From Patescibacteria group bacterium UBA1370 (GTDB taxonomy: Bacteria > Patescibacteriota > Microgenomatia > UBA1400 > PJMF01), in assembly GCA_002306315.1 (NCBI GenBank), contig DBRK01000035.1, positions 1-53,098 of the forward strand: DNA of 53,098 bases, given 5' to 3'. Below are positions 25,205-33,435 of the stretch, piece by piece. The position numbers were made by a program, and so were the translations under genes. The notes below the pieces were generated by a model. The model did no database searches. It had not been told where the DNA came from and worked only from the letters and a program-made list of their open reading frames with translations. Within the stretch, counting starts at the first letter, position 1; each line of letters begins with the position of its first letter.

Positions 25205-25484
25205 AAAAATTGCTTTACTTTATATCGTCAGTTTGATAGTACTCGCCGGCAAAGTAGTCGGGACTATCTACCAAGGCAGCATGGTGGTCAACCATGGCAG
25301 CAGAATAGCAGAGCTGCAACGGGAAAAACAACAACTGGAAAAACGTGAGCTGGAGCTGCAAACCACGTTGGCCGGGTCCATTTCAATTGCCAGTGTTGCC
25401 AATTCGCAGGAAATCAAAAACTACGAACCGATCGATAGTCCAATCGTGGTCATTCCCACCTCTGCTGTGGCCGCCAATCTCTAG
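25197..25484 (+). CDS. FtsL-like septum protein
   Basis: Small bitopic protein of 95 residues from ATG 25197; the frame is open further upstream inside rsmH. A transmembrane helix at about residues 4-24 is followed by a coiled coil (about 36-60, RIAELQREKQQLEKRELELQ), the architecture of FtsL/DivIC. Position between rsmH and ftsI is the standard ftsL slot, and sequence conservation in this family is low. It probably bridges FtsQ-like and FtsW/FtsI proteins at the septum. Confidence 0.78.
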   Translation: MNKKIALLYIVSLIVLAGKVVGTIYQGSMVVNHGSRIAELQREKQQLEKRELELQTTLAGSISIASVANSQEIKNYEPIDSPIVVIPTSAVAANL

Positions 25485-25523
25485 TACCCTTCATAGCCCA
25501 GGTGAAGTACCATAGGCGTGTAT

Positions 25524-27308
25524 ATGGATAACACCAACAGAGAAAAACTGGTTGTTTTTTTGATGTATGCCGCCTTTGTTACCATCATTTCCAGACTATT
25601 CTATTGGCAAATCATAAAAGGCGAGTCTCTGCAGGCTGCTGCGGAAAATCAATATGAGCGCACTATCACTCAAACCGGCAGCCGGGGAACCATTTATACA
25701 GCAGATGGCTACATTCTAGTGAGCAATAAACCAGTTTATAGGTTGTTTGCACAGCCGGCTCAACTGGAGATTCCGCCGGAGTCGGTTGTCAACCAAATCG
25801 TTCCCCTGCTTTTGCCTGAGTACAAGGAATACAAGGACGCGAGCACTAGCGCGGCATTGGAAGAGCTAAGCACAAAGATCAAGGAGGATTTTAACAGCAA
25901 GCTCTCCAAGAAAGATTCTCAATGGGTCAGCCTGAAAACCGAAATTTCAGAACCAACTAAAGAACAAATTGAATCATTAAAAATCCATGGCCTCGGTTTT
26001 GACCAATATCAAAAGCGGGATTATCCGGAAGCTTCGATGGCTGCTCACTTGACAGGTTTCGTAGGCAAAGATGAAAGCGGCAATGACTTGGGATATTTCG
26101 GGCTGGAAGGGGCACTGGAAAAAGAACTACAGGCACGTTCCAGTACAAATACCGTCATTACTGATGCCCTTGGAGGATTGCTGGTGGGTAATCCTGCATC
26201 AGTCAGCTATGTGGACGGCCGTAACGTGACCACCTCGATTAGACGGGATGTGCAATATGCTGTCGAACAGAGCTTGAAGGTAGGAATTGAAAAATACGGT
26301 GCGGCTGCGGGCGAGGCAATAGTTATGGAGCCGGCAACAGGAAAAATCCTTGCCCTAGCAGCTTATCCGAACTATGACCAGTCTGCTTTCATCGACTTCA
26401 GCCCGGATTTGTACAAAAATCCCAGTATCGCCAACCTTTACGAACCAGGTTCGACGTTTAAAATCTTGACAGTCGCCGCCGGCATAGATACCGGCAAAAT
26501 TACAGCCGAAACCACTTGCCCGAGGTGTTCCAGTCCCAGAGTTTTTGGTCAGTACACTATCCGGACTTGGAATGATGTTTATAATCCCAATATTTCCATG
26601 ATTGATGCATTGGCCAAATCCGATAACACAGCTATGATATATGTCGCCGAGTTACTTGGGGCAGACACTTTTCAAAAATACATCAAGGCTTTTGGTATCG
26701 GAGAGCCATTGCACTTGGAACTGCAGGAGGATACTGCCACTCCTTTTCCTGACCAATGGAACCCAGTCAGGCTGGCAACCGCCTCCTTTGGTCAGGGAAT
26801 TTTAACCAACAGCCTGCAAATGCTCAGGGCGGTCAGCACCATAGCCAATGATGGCGTGATGATGAAACCGATTATTGTCACCGAGGTTTCTGATCCGACT
26901 ACTGGAGAGACAATCACAACCCCTGTAAGAGAAGAACGGCGGGTGGTCTCAGCTGCCACTGCCCAAGAAGTCACCAGAATGATGATCCACGCCGCCCAAA
27001 GCGGCGAAGCTCAATGGACCGCCTCTCGCACTCACACTATCGCTGGAAAAACCGGAACTTCGCAGGTGGCGATAGTGGGAGGATATGCGGAGGATAAAAC
27101 GGTGGCTAGTTTTATTGGTTTCGCACCGCCGGATAACCCTAAGTTTGTTCTCTTAGTCAAATTAACCGAACCAACCAGTTCACCCTGGGCAGCAGAAACA
27201 GCAGCGCCTTTGTGGTATCACATCGCCGAGAGGTTATATCTGCTTTTAAACATTCCGCCAGACAGAATTCAGTCAAGCTCCTCAAGTCCCGAGCAAACCG
27301 AAAACTAG
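25524..27308 (+). CDS. ftsI: Peptidoglycan transpeptidase FtsI (class B PBP)
   Basis: Septal D,D-transpeptidase of 594 residues from ATG 25524; an in-frame GTG at 25518 is also possible. One N-terminal transmembrane helix (about residues 9-28) is followed by the PBP dimerisation domain starting at SRGTIYTADG. The transpeptidase domain has all three motifs: SxxK in EPGSTFK (Ser near residue 310), SxN as SDN in AKSDNTAMI, and KTG in AGKTGTSQVA near residue 508. The C-terminal tail is Ser/Pro/Gln rich. It acts outside the membrane as partner of FtsW, encoded downstream. Confidence 0.93.
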   Translation: MDNTNREKLVVFLMYAAFVTIISRLFYWQIIKGESLQAAAENQYERTITQTGSRGTIYTADGYILVSNKPVYRLFAQPAQLEIPPESVVNQIVPLLLPEYKEYKDASTSAALEELSTKIKEDFNSKLSKKDSQWVSLKTEISEPTKEQIESLKIHGLGFDQYQKRDYPEASMAAHLTGFVGKDESGNDLGYFGLEGALEKELQARSSTNTVITDALGGLLVGNPASVSYVDGRNVTTSIRRDVQYAVEQSLKVGIEKYGAAAGEAIVMEPATGKILALAAYPNYDQSAFIDFSPDLYKNPSIANLYEPGSTFKILTVAAGIDTGKITAETTCPRCSSPRVFGQYTIRTWNDVYNPNISMIDALAKSDNTAMIYVAELLGADTFQKYIKAFGIGEPLHLELQEDTATPFPDQWNPVRLATASFGQGILTNSLQMLRAVSTIANDGVMMKPIIVTEVSDPTTGETITTPVREERRVVSAATAQEVTRMMIHAAQSGEAQWTASRTHTIAGKTGTSQVAIVGGYAEDKTVASFIGFAPPDNPKFVLLVKLTEPTSSPWAAETAAPLWYHIAERLYLLLNIPPDRIQSSSSSPEQTEN

Positions 27309-27354
27309 AAACAACCTTGTTAAATCCTCCAGTAAAGATCCAGGCTGGATTTGG

Positions 27355-27382
27355 TAGACTTACACTTTGCTTCGGCTATAAT
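27355..27382 (+). promoter_or_regulatory. Promoter for leaderless murE transcript
   Basis: TAGACT (27355-27360), 16 bp, TATAAT (27377-27382), then 6 nt to the murE ATG at 27389. A perfect -10 at the leaderless distance supports this start over the longer upstream reading. Confidence 0.65.
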
Positions 27383-27388
27383 AGGTTC

Positions 27389-28603
27389 ATGCTCAAAGAA
27401 GCGCTCTATACCGCCAAGAGGCCATATCACCTGGTCAAAACCGGATTGTTGAATGGCTTACCGGCGGCGATAAAATACCGTTTCCCTGCCCGCAAGCTCC
27501 ATATTTCCGCTATTACCGGCACAGACGGCAAAACCACTTCCTCGACCTTGCTCTACCATGTGCTGAAAAACTCAGGCTACAAAGCTGGTTTGCTATCTAC
27601 CGTGGCAGCTTATATCGGCAACGAAGAAATTGATACCGGTTTTCATGTTACTTCTCCGCAACCATCTGACCTGCAGAATTTTATGCGCTGCCTGGTGGAT
27701 CAGGGTTATACACATCTGGTGATGGAGGTGACCTCGCATGGCAGTTATCAGTATCGGACTTGGGGGGTGAAACCAGAGTTGGCGGGGATTACTAATGTTG
27801 CTCATGAGCATCTTGACTATCATCTGACTTATCAACGCTACCTCAAGGCTAAAGCCGACGTGCTGAAACCAGCTCCAACCATTGTTTTGAACGAGCAGGA
27901 TAACTCGTATTTAAAATTGAAAAAGGAAATCGGCTTCAACCACACTCTCTTGACCTACTCGATGGACATGAATCTGCCCAAAAAGATAAGTGCTGCAATC
28001 GAAAAGCGTTTCCCCGAAACCTACAATCAGCTTAATGCCAGACTGGTATATCAATTGGCTAAAACCCTTGGAGTTGGTGATGACAGCTTTGCAGCAGCAA
28101 TAGAAACTTTCCCAGGAATAGCGGGAAGAATGGAATACATAAAAACCAGAAGACATTTTGATGTCATTATTGATTTTGCTCATACGCCGCAAGGTCTGAA
28201 AGCCGCACTCACTAGTGTTAGAGATAAACACAAAAAAACAAAACTCTCGGGCAGAATAATCGCAGTTTTCGGCTGCGCCGGGCTCCGGGATTTTGCTAAG
28301 CGGCCGATGATGGGCAAGATTGCGGTGGAGTTAGCCGATTTGACAGTATTTACTGCAGAAGACCCCCGCACCGAGAATGTTTGGTCTATCATCAGACAGA
28401 TGAAGGAGCAGCTCCCCGCCAACCACAATAAAGTCATCTCCATCGCTGACCGCCGGGAAGCCATTCATTTTGCCATCAATAAACTAGCTGCTAGCGGCGA
28501 TACGGTCATTATTTTGGGCAAAGGCCACGAAAAGAGCATCTGTTACGGCACAACTGAGTATCCCTGGAGCGACCGAGCGGTGGCTGAGGAAGCACTCGGA
28601 TAG
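27389..28603 (+). CDS. murE: MurE-type Mur ligase lacking most of domain 1
   Basis: ATP-dependent ligase that adds the third amino acid to UDP-MurNAc-L-Ala-D-Glu. The 404-residue protein is shorter than the usual 480-500 because the P-loop GTDGKTTSS lies only about 44 residues from the start, so the UDP-binding N-terminal domain is mostly missing. TSPQPSDL, EVTSHG, NVAHEHLDYH, FPGIAGRMEYI and DFAHTPQGL are the expected central and C-terminal motifs. The specificity loop reads EDPRTEN near residue 324. Meso-diaminopimelate enzymes usually have DNPR, so the amino acid is uncertain. A frame opening at 27212 overlaps ftsI and is unrelated in content. The start has a promoter 6 nt upstream. Confidence 0.85.
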   Translation: MLKEALYTAKRPYHLVKTGLLNGLPAAIKYRFPARKLHISAITGTDGKTTSSTLLYHVLKNSGYKAGLLSTVAAYIGNEEIDTGFHVTSPQPSDLQNFMRCLVDQGYTHLVMEVTSHGSYQYRTWGVKPELAGITNVAHEHLDYHLTYQRYLKAKADVLKPAPTIVLNEQDNSYLKLKKEIGFNHTLLTYSMDMNLPKKISAAIEKRFPETYNQLNARLVYQLAKTLGVGDDSFAAAIETFPGIAGRMEYIKTRRHFDVIIDFAHTPQGLKAALTSVRDKHKKTKLSGRIIAVFGCAGLRDFAKRPMMGKIAVELADLTVFTAEDPRTENVWSIIRQMKEQLPANHNKVISIADRREAIHFAINKLAASGDTVIILGKGHEKSICYGTTEYPWSDRAVAEEALG

Positions 28604-28608
28604 AAGCT

Positions 28609-29616
28609 ATGAGCACACCTCAAACAGTGACTATGGGCGGCGGCACCGGCACATTCGCGGTCATCTCTGCCTTAAAAAAACTGCCAGTAAAAATTTCCAC
28701 AGTCATTGCGGTTTCTGATTCCGGCGGTTCGACCGGTAGAATCCGAGACGAGTTTGGTTTTCCCCCTGTCGGTGACTTGCGGCAATCCTTAGCTGCATTA
28801 GCTGAGCCGGAGAGCCAAGAATGGATTCGCAAAATTCTTCTTTATCGCTTTGATAAGGGAGAGGGATTGCGGGGTCATAACCTCGGCAACCTGATTCTGA
28901 CTGCGCTTCAGGATATGACAGAAGGCGACACCACTCGAGCACTAGAGATAGCCGAAAGCGTATTTGATCTGCAGGGCAAGGTCATTCCTGTAACAGCCGA
29001 AAATGTTGAACTGGTTATCTATTATGCCAACGGTACCAAGGTAGTTGGTGAACACATCCTGGATGAGACGGGTGATAATCCTAAAAAAGTTGCTAGGATT
29101 GAATTAACGCCGGCAGCTACACTCAATTCGGTGGCAGCGGACGCGTTGGCTAAAGCAAACCTGATTATCATTGGACCAGGCGACTACTATGCCAGCCTGA
29201 TGGCAACTCTAGTAGTAGAGGGAATTAGCGAGGTTTTTGCAAAAACTCAAGCCAAGATTGTCTACATCACCAACCTGATGACCAGAAGAACCCAAACACA
29301 TGGGATGACAGCTGCTGATCATCTCCGAGGCATTGAAAACCAGATTGGGAGAAAAGTGGATCGAATCCTCATCAACAATGAATTCATACCTGAGGAGATT
29401 ATCAATGCCTATGCTGCTGAGGACGAGTATCCAGTTGTTGATGACTTAACTAGTGATGAAAGGGTTTTACGTTTGCCGTTGATCAGGACTACAATAGTGC
29501 AAAAAGCTGCTGAGGACACTGCCTACAGGTCGCTTTTGCGTCATGATGAGGACAAGCTGCGAGCAGCGCTGCAACAGCTGCTGTCAGAAATAAAGGAAAG
29601 CCATGGAAATTCTTAA
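28609..29616 (+). CDS. yvcK: YvcK/GlmR-type gluconeogenesis factor (CofD-like)
   Basis: UDP-GlcNAc-binding regulator of the CofD-like superfamily, known in Bacillus to link central carbon flow to cell-wall synthesis. The 335-residue protein has the phosphate-binding start MGGGTGTFAVISALK, DSGGSTGRIRDEFG at about residues 37-50, PPVGDLRQSLAAL, and RGHNLGNLILTAL near residue 90. NLMTRRTQTHGMTAADH near residue 225 completes the family pattern. It lies 5 nt after murE and overlaps murC by 14 nt, so it is co-translated with Mur ligases. In other bacteria this gene lies near rapZ and whiA, which are absent here. Confidence 0.92.
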   Translation: MSTPQTVTMGGGTGTFAVISALKKLPVKISTVIAVSDSGGSTGRIRDEFGFPPVGDLRQSLAALAEPESQEWIRKILLYRFDKGEGLRGHNLGNLILTALQDMTEGDTTRALEIAESVFDLQGKVIPVTAENVELVIYYANGTKVVGEHILDETGDNPKKVARIELTPAATLNSVAADALAKANLIIIGPGDYYASLMATLVVEGISEVFAKTQAKIVYITNLMTRRTQTHGMTAADHLRGIENQIGRKVDRILINNEFIPEEIINAYAAEDEYPVVDDLTSDERVLRLPLIRTTIVQKAAEDTAYRSLLRHDEDKLRAALQQLLSEIKESHGNS

Positions 29617-31012
29617 GTATCAAAACTTCTACCTAGTAGGTATTAAAGGTGTAGGCATGGCTTCCTTGGCACAGCTCTTGCTTGATGCCGGCAAAAACGT
29701 CAGCGGCAGTGATGTTGATGGAAAATTCGTGACCGCAGCTTTGTTGGAAAAGTTGCAAATTCAGATTGACGAAGGTTTCAACCAACCCTTGCCGGCAAAC
29801 ACGGATTGCGTAATCTATACAGCTGCCCATCAAGGCAGGTTTAATCCTCAGGTTCAACAGGCAGAGCAGGCTGGTTTGCCTGTATATTCTCATGCTGAAG
29901 CCCTGGGAGAATTTTTTAATAGCCAAAAGGGCATCGCTGTTTGTGGAGTTGGCGGAAAAACCACCACCAGCGCCATGATTACCTGGATCTTGCATCAACT
30001 CAAGCTGCAGCCTTCTTATTCCATCGGAATAGCCCAAATTCATGGTCTTGAGAATACCGGCCATTACAATCTAAACAGTGAATACTTCGTCGCCGAGGCC
30101 GATGAGTACGCAACCGACCCAGTGGGAGTTCAGCGAGGCGGCGAAGTGGTGCCGCGGTTCGCATTCCTGAATCCGCACATTACTGTCATGAGGGGTCTGC
30201 AATTTGATCATCCAGATGTGTATCGGGACTTTGATCATACGAAATCAGTATTCAATAAATTTTTCCAACAAATTGATCATGACGGGACATTGATTTTTCC
30301 GGCTTCACAAAAATATCCTGAGTTAGTTACCAGCGCAAGCAACTTGATCTTTTATGGAGAAGGCGAAGATAATGATGCTCAAATCAGATATGATCAAGCA
30401 GCCTCGCGTGGGAAGACAGTAGGGCATATAAAATACCAGGGGGTCGAACAGGTAATTGAAATAAGTTTGCCTGGTAAATATAACTTTGACAATGCCGCTG
30501 CTGCCGTGCTGGCAACAACAGCCGCCGGAGTCCCAATCGAAGAAGCTGCGGAGGCCATGAAATCTTTTTCGTCGGTGAAGCGGCGGTTTGAACGCAAGGC
30601 AGACAAAAACGGCTTGCTTTGTTTTGACGATTACGCCCACCATCCCCATGAAATCAAAGCCGTGGTGCAAACCCTCAACGAGTGGTATCCGGCGGAACGT
30701 AAATTTATTGCTTTTCAACCCCACACCTTTTCCAGGACAAAAGAGTTGTTTGATGAGTTCGTGGATGCTTTCGCAGAGTCTCAGAGTGTCTTGTTAGCTG
30801 ACATATTTGCCTCCGCGAGAGAATCTGCTGATTCATCTGTTTCATCCGCCCAACTGGCGGAAGCTATTGCCAGAAAATATCCCGCTACCCAAGCAGAATA
30901 TTTAGGCTCCCTAGAGAATATTGCTGATTACATGAAAGAAAATGCCCGCCCCGGCGATGTTTTTATAACCTTGGGTGCAGGGGATATTTATCAAGTGCAC
31001 GAAATGTTATAG
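29603..31012 (+). CDS. murC: UDP-N-acetylmuramate--L-alanine ligase MurC
   Basis: ATP-dependent ligase that adds L-Ala to UDP-MurNAc. The 469-residue protein has a full domain 1 (IKGVGMASLAQLLLDAG), unlike the neighbouring MurE. The P-loop CGVGGKTTTSAM near residue 115 departs from the usual GTHGKTTT but keeps GKTTT. EADEYAT, FDHPDVYRD and DDYAHHPHEIKA near residue 345 are the other MurC-type motifs. AAAGGA is placed as a Shine-Dalgarno inside the end of yvcK. The stop codon overlaps the -10 element of murB. Confidence 0.92.
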   Translation: MEILKYQNFYLVGIKGVGMASLAQLLLDAGKNVSGSDVDGKFVTAALLEKLQIQIDEGFNQPLPANTDCVIYTAAHQGRFNPQVQQAEQAGLPVYSHAEALGEFFNSQKGIAVCGVGGKTTTSAMITWILHQLKLQPSYSIGIAQIHGLENTGHYNLNSEYFVAEADEYATDPVGVQRGGEVVPRFAFLNPHITVMRGLQFDHPDVYRDFDHTKSVFNKFFQQIDHDGTLIFPASQKYPELVTSASNLIFYGEGEDNDAQIRYDQAASRGKTVGHIKYQGVEQVIEISLPGKYNFDNAAAAVLATTAAGVPIEEAAEAMKSFSSVKRRFERKADKNGLLCFDDYAHHPHEIKAVVQTLNEWYPAERKFIAFQPHTFSRTKELFDEFVDAFAESQSVLLADIFASARESADSSVSSAQLAEAIARKYPATQAEYLGSLENIADYMKENARPGDVFITLGAGDIYQVHEML

Positions 31013-31013
31013 T
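31008..31013 (+). promoter_or_regulatory. -10 element for leaderless murB transcript
   Basis: TATAGT overlaps the murC stop codon and ends 6 nt before the murB ATG at 31020. There is no Shine-Dalgarno. Confidence 0.5.
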
Positions 31014-31019
31014 ACCTTC

Positions 31020-31982
31020 ATGACAGAGACACAGCAGCAGTTTGCGACTACATTTCCTGGTGTCAACTTTGAGTTCGACAAACCTCTGGCGCCGATGACG
31101 TATTTCAAAATCGGCGGCAATGCCGAGATCTTCCTGGAAACAGCGGATGAATCTTTGATAGGTAGGTTAGCCGAATTTGCCCAGCAAAATCAGATCCCTT
31201 ACCGCGTCTTTGGCGGTGGCAGCAATGTGTTGGTGCCCGACGAGGGCGTTCCCGGATTAACCTTGAAAATTGCTTTGGATGATATCAAGGAAGTCGGCAC
31301 TGACAACAATGGAAAGCGGCTAGTTCAGGCAGGAGCAGGAATTAAGACTGCGCTGCTGGTGTCTCAGACTGTGGCTTTGGGTTTGACTGGCCTAGAGTAT
31401 TTCCTGGGCGTACCCGGCACACTGGGCGGAGCCGTTTATAACAACTCACATTATCTAGAAGACCTTATCGGTGAACACATCACCAGGGTACAGGTAGTCA
31501 AGGATTCTCAAGGTCCTTACTGGCTGGCAAATGAGGAGTGCGATTTTGGTTATGACCATTCCCGTTTTCATTCAACTAAGGAAGTTATCCTCAGGGTAGA
31601 ATTCGCCCTAGCTAACGGAGACCGTGAAACCTCTCAAGCTTTAATTAGAAAAGCCACTGAGTACCGTGCACAAACACAGCCGTTAGGACCGCCAAGCTCA
31701 GGTTGTATCTTCCGCAACACTCCCAACACACCGGAACTCCGCAAAAGGTTTCCTCAATTTGCAGAGAGGTCACATGTACCTGCCGGGTTTCTGATTGATC
31801 AAGCCGGACTAAAAGGAGCTTCTGAAGGCGGAGTTGTAGTCAGCGATAAACACGCGGCCTGGATTATCAATACCGGCGATGCCACTGCCAAAGAGGTAAT
31901 TAGTTTAGTCAACAAAGTAAAACAAACCGTCAAAGAACAATTCGGAGTTGAGCTGCAGGAGGAAATTTTCCTTCTTAAATGA
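31020..31982 (+). CDS. murB: UDP-N-acetylenolpyruvoylglucosamine reductase MurB
   Basis: FAD enzyme that reduces enolpyruvyl-UDP-GlcNAc to UDP-MurNAc with NADPH. The 320-residue protein starts MTETQQQF; a frame open from 30975 overlaps murC and is not favoured. The FAD-binding region includes MTYFKIGGNAE, VFGGGSNVLVPD and GVPGTLGGAVYNN. The catalytic serine is in PPSSGCIFRN near residue 226, followed by AGLKG and a C-terminal glutamate region (ELQEEIFLL). Absence of the extra Tyr loop suggests a type II enzyme. It acts directly after MurA in the pathway, whose gene follows. Confidence 0.94.
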   Translation: MTETQQQFATTFPGVNFEFDKPLAPMTYFKIGGNAEIFLETADESLIGRLAEFAQQNQIPYRVFGGGSNVLVPDEGVPGLTLKIALDDIKEVGTDNNGKRLVQAGAGIKTALLVSQTVALGLTGLEYFLGVPGTLGGAVYNNSHYLEDLIGEHITRVQVVKDSQGPYWLANEECDFGYDHSRFHSTKEVILRVEFALANGDRETSQALIRKATEYRAQTQPLGPPSSGCIFRNTPNTPELRKRFPQFAERSHVPAGFLIDQAGLKGASEGGVVVSDKHAAWIINTGDATAKEVISLVNKVKQTVKEQFGVELQEEIFLLK

Positions 31983-32012
31983 TCAAGAATAAGCCGAGTA
32001 GAAAGGATCTCT

Positions 32013-33332
32013 ATGGCAAGATTTTATGTTACCGGCGGCACACCCCTGCACGGTTCGGTCAGGATTGGTGGTGCAAAAAATGCGTCTTACAAAATCATGA
32101 TTGCCTCGTTGTTGGCAGATACAGAGTCGCGGATTCTTAATTTTTCCCATATTAGCGATGTTGAATTAGTTGCTAAGATTATTGGTTATCTGGGAGCAGA
32201 GGTAAATCGGGCGGGGGAGAGGGCAATTTTTATTAATCCCACCCAGCTTAATTCTTTTGAGATTGACCCGGCACATGGGGAACAGGGCAGATTCTCGACA
32301 ATGTTTATTCCGCCCCTGCTGGCCCGCTTTGGCAAAGCTCGTGTCCCAGCTCCAGGCGGTGACAAAATCAGTAAAAGACCACTGGACAGACATTTTGAAG
32401 GTTTGCGGGCGTTGGGAGCGACAGTTGGATACGAAAACGGCATGTATGTTGCCGAAACTTCCGGACTTAAAGGTGCAACCTACCGTTTTGAAAAAAATAC
32501 CCATACCGGCACAGAAACACTTATCCTGGCAGCTGTGAAAGCCAGTGGCAAGACCGTGCTGGAAAATGCAGCTGAAGAACCGGAAATCGACGATTTGATC
32601 TTATTCCTGAACAGCATGGGCGCCAAAGTCCAGCGCCGGCCGGACAGAGTTATTGAGATTGAAGGTGTGGAAAAACTCAACGGTGCCATCCACCGGTTAA
32701 TGCCTGACCGCAATGAGGCGGTCAGCTACGCCTGCGCCGCCATTGCTACCCGAGGTGATGTGATCATCGAGAATGCTCGGCATCAAGATTTGACAGCTTT
32801 TCTTGAAAAACTCGAGGAAATCGGAGCTGGTTTTGAAGTAGGCAACTTCGGGATTCGTTTTTATCGCAAAGGTGAGCTCAGAGCCACCGATGTCACCACC
32901 GAGATCCATCCGGGTTTTATGACGGACTGGCAGCCGTTATGGGCGACGGTGATGACCCAATGCTCTGGCGTCAGCACCATTCATGAAACCATCATGTCCA
33001 ACCGTTTTCAGTATGTAGATGCCTTGGTCAAGATGGGTGCGAAGATTGAAAAATTCAACCCCGAGACAGCAAATCCAGATGAGGTTTATAATTTTGACCT
33101 CAAAGACGACCAACCAGGAACTATGCACGCCATCCGCATCTCCGGTCCAACTCCGTTGCAAGCCGGCGAGTTTGAAGTTGTAGACCTGCGCCATGGGGCA
33201 ACGCTGATTACTGCAGCAATGTCTGCCCAGGGAACCTCGATTATATCCGGAATTGAACACGTCGATCGTGGTTACGAAAAGCTCGATGAGCGCCTCAGAT
33301 CCATGGGTGCAAAAATCGAACGCAAGGATTAA
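32013..33332 (+). CDS. murA: UDP-N-acetylglucosamine 1-carboxyvinyltransferase MurA with Asp at the catalytic Cys position
   Basis: First committed step of peptidoglycan synthesis: enolpyruvyl transfer from PEP to UDP-GlcNAc. The 439-residue protein has the EPT fold signatures IGGAKNAS (Lys22, Asn23), TGTETLI and HPGFMTDWQ. The loop usually reading PGGCxIxxRPxDxH is PGGDKISKRPLDRH, with D117 (codon 32361-32363) where Cys115 of E. coli lies. Asp occurs naturally in Chlamydia and Mycobacterium MurA and gives fosfomycin resistance. AAAGGA lies upstream of the ATG. The DRNEAVSY segment also departs from the usual DRIEAGT, so the enzyme is divergent. Confidence 0.88.
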   Translation: MARFYVTGGTPLHGSVRIGGAKNASYKIMIASLLADTESRILNFSHISDVELVAKIIGYLGAEVNRAGERAIFINPTQLNSFEIDPAHGEQGRFSTMFIPPLLARFGKARVPAPGGDKISKRPLDRHFEGLRALGATVGYENGMYVAETSGLKGATYRFEKNTHTGTETLILAAVKASGKTVLENAAEEPEIDDLILFLNSMGAKVQRRPDRVIEIEGVEKLNGAIHRLMPDRNEAVSYACAAIATRGDVIIENARHQDLTAFLEKLEEIGAGFEVGNFGIRFYRKGELRATDVTTEIHPGFMTDWQPLWATVMTQCSGVSTIHETIMSNRFQYVDALVKMGAKIEKFNPETANPDEVYNFDLKDDQPGTMHAIRISGPTPLQAGEFEVVDLRHGATLITAAMSAQGTSIISGIEHVDRGYEKLDERLRSMGAKIERKD

Positions 33333-33362
33333 AAAGTAAGAGCACAATCTCCAGCTACCTGG

Positions 33363-33391
33363 TTGGAAACTCATGGCTGCTCATCTATAAT
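33363..33391 (+). promoter_or_regulatory. Promoter upstream of mraY
   Basis: TTGGAA (33363-33368), 17 bp, TATAAT (33386-33391). The predicted leader is about 38 nt and contains an AAGGA Shine-Dalgarno, unlike the leaderless promoters in this window. The 103-nt gap after murA holds this promoter and nothing else recognised. Confidence 0.65.
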
Positions 33392-33435
33392 GGACGACAG
33401 GGCTGCTGGTAGAGTCAGCTACTAAGAAGGAAATC

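Noticed and set aside
27212..27388. Longer murE start giving 59 extra residues
   Set aside because: The extra part overlaps the end of ftsI, has no MurE domain 1 features, and a perfect TATAAT lies 6 nt before the internal ATG.
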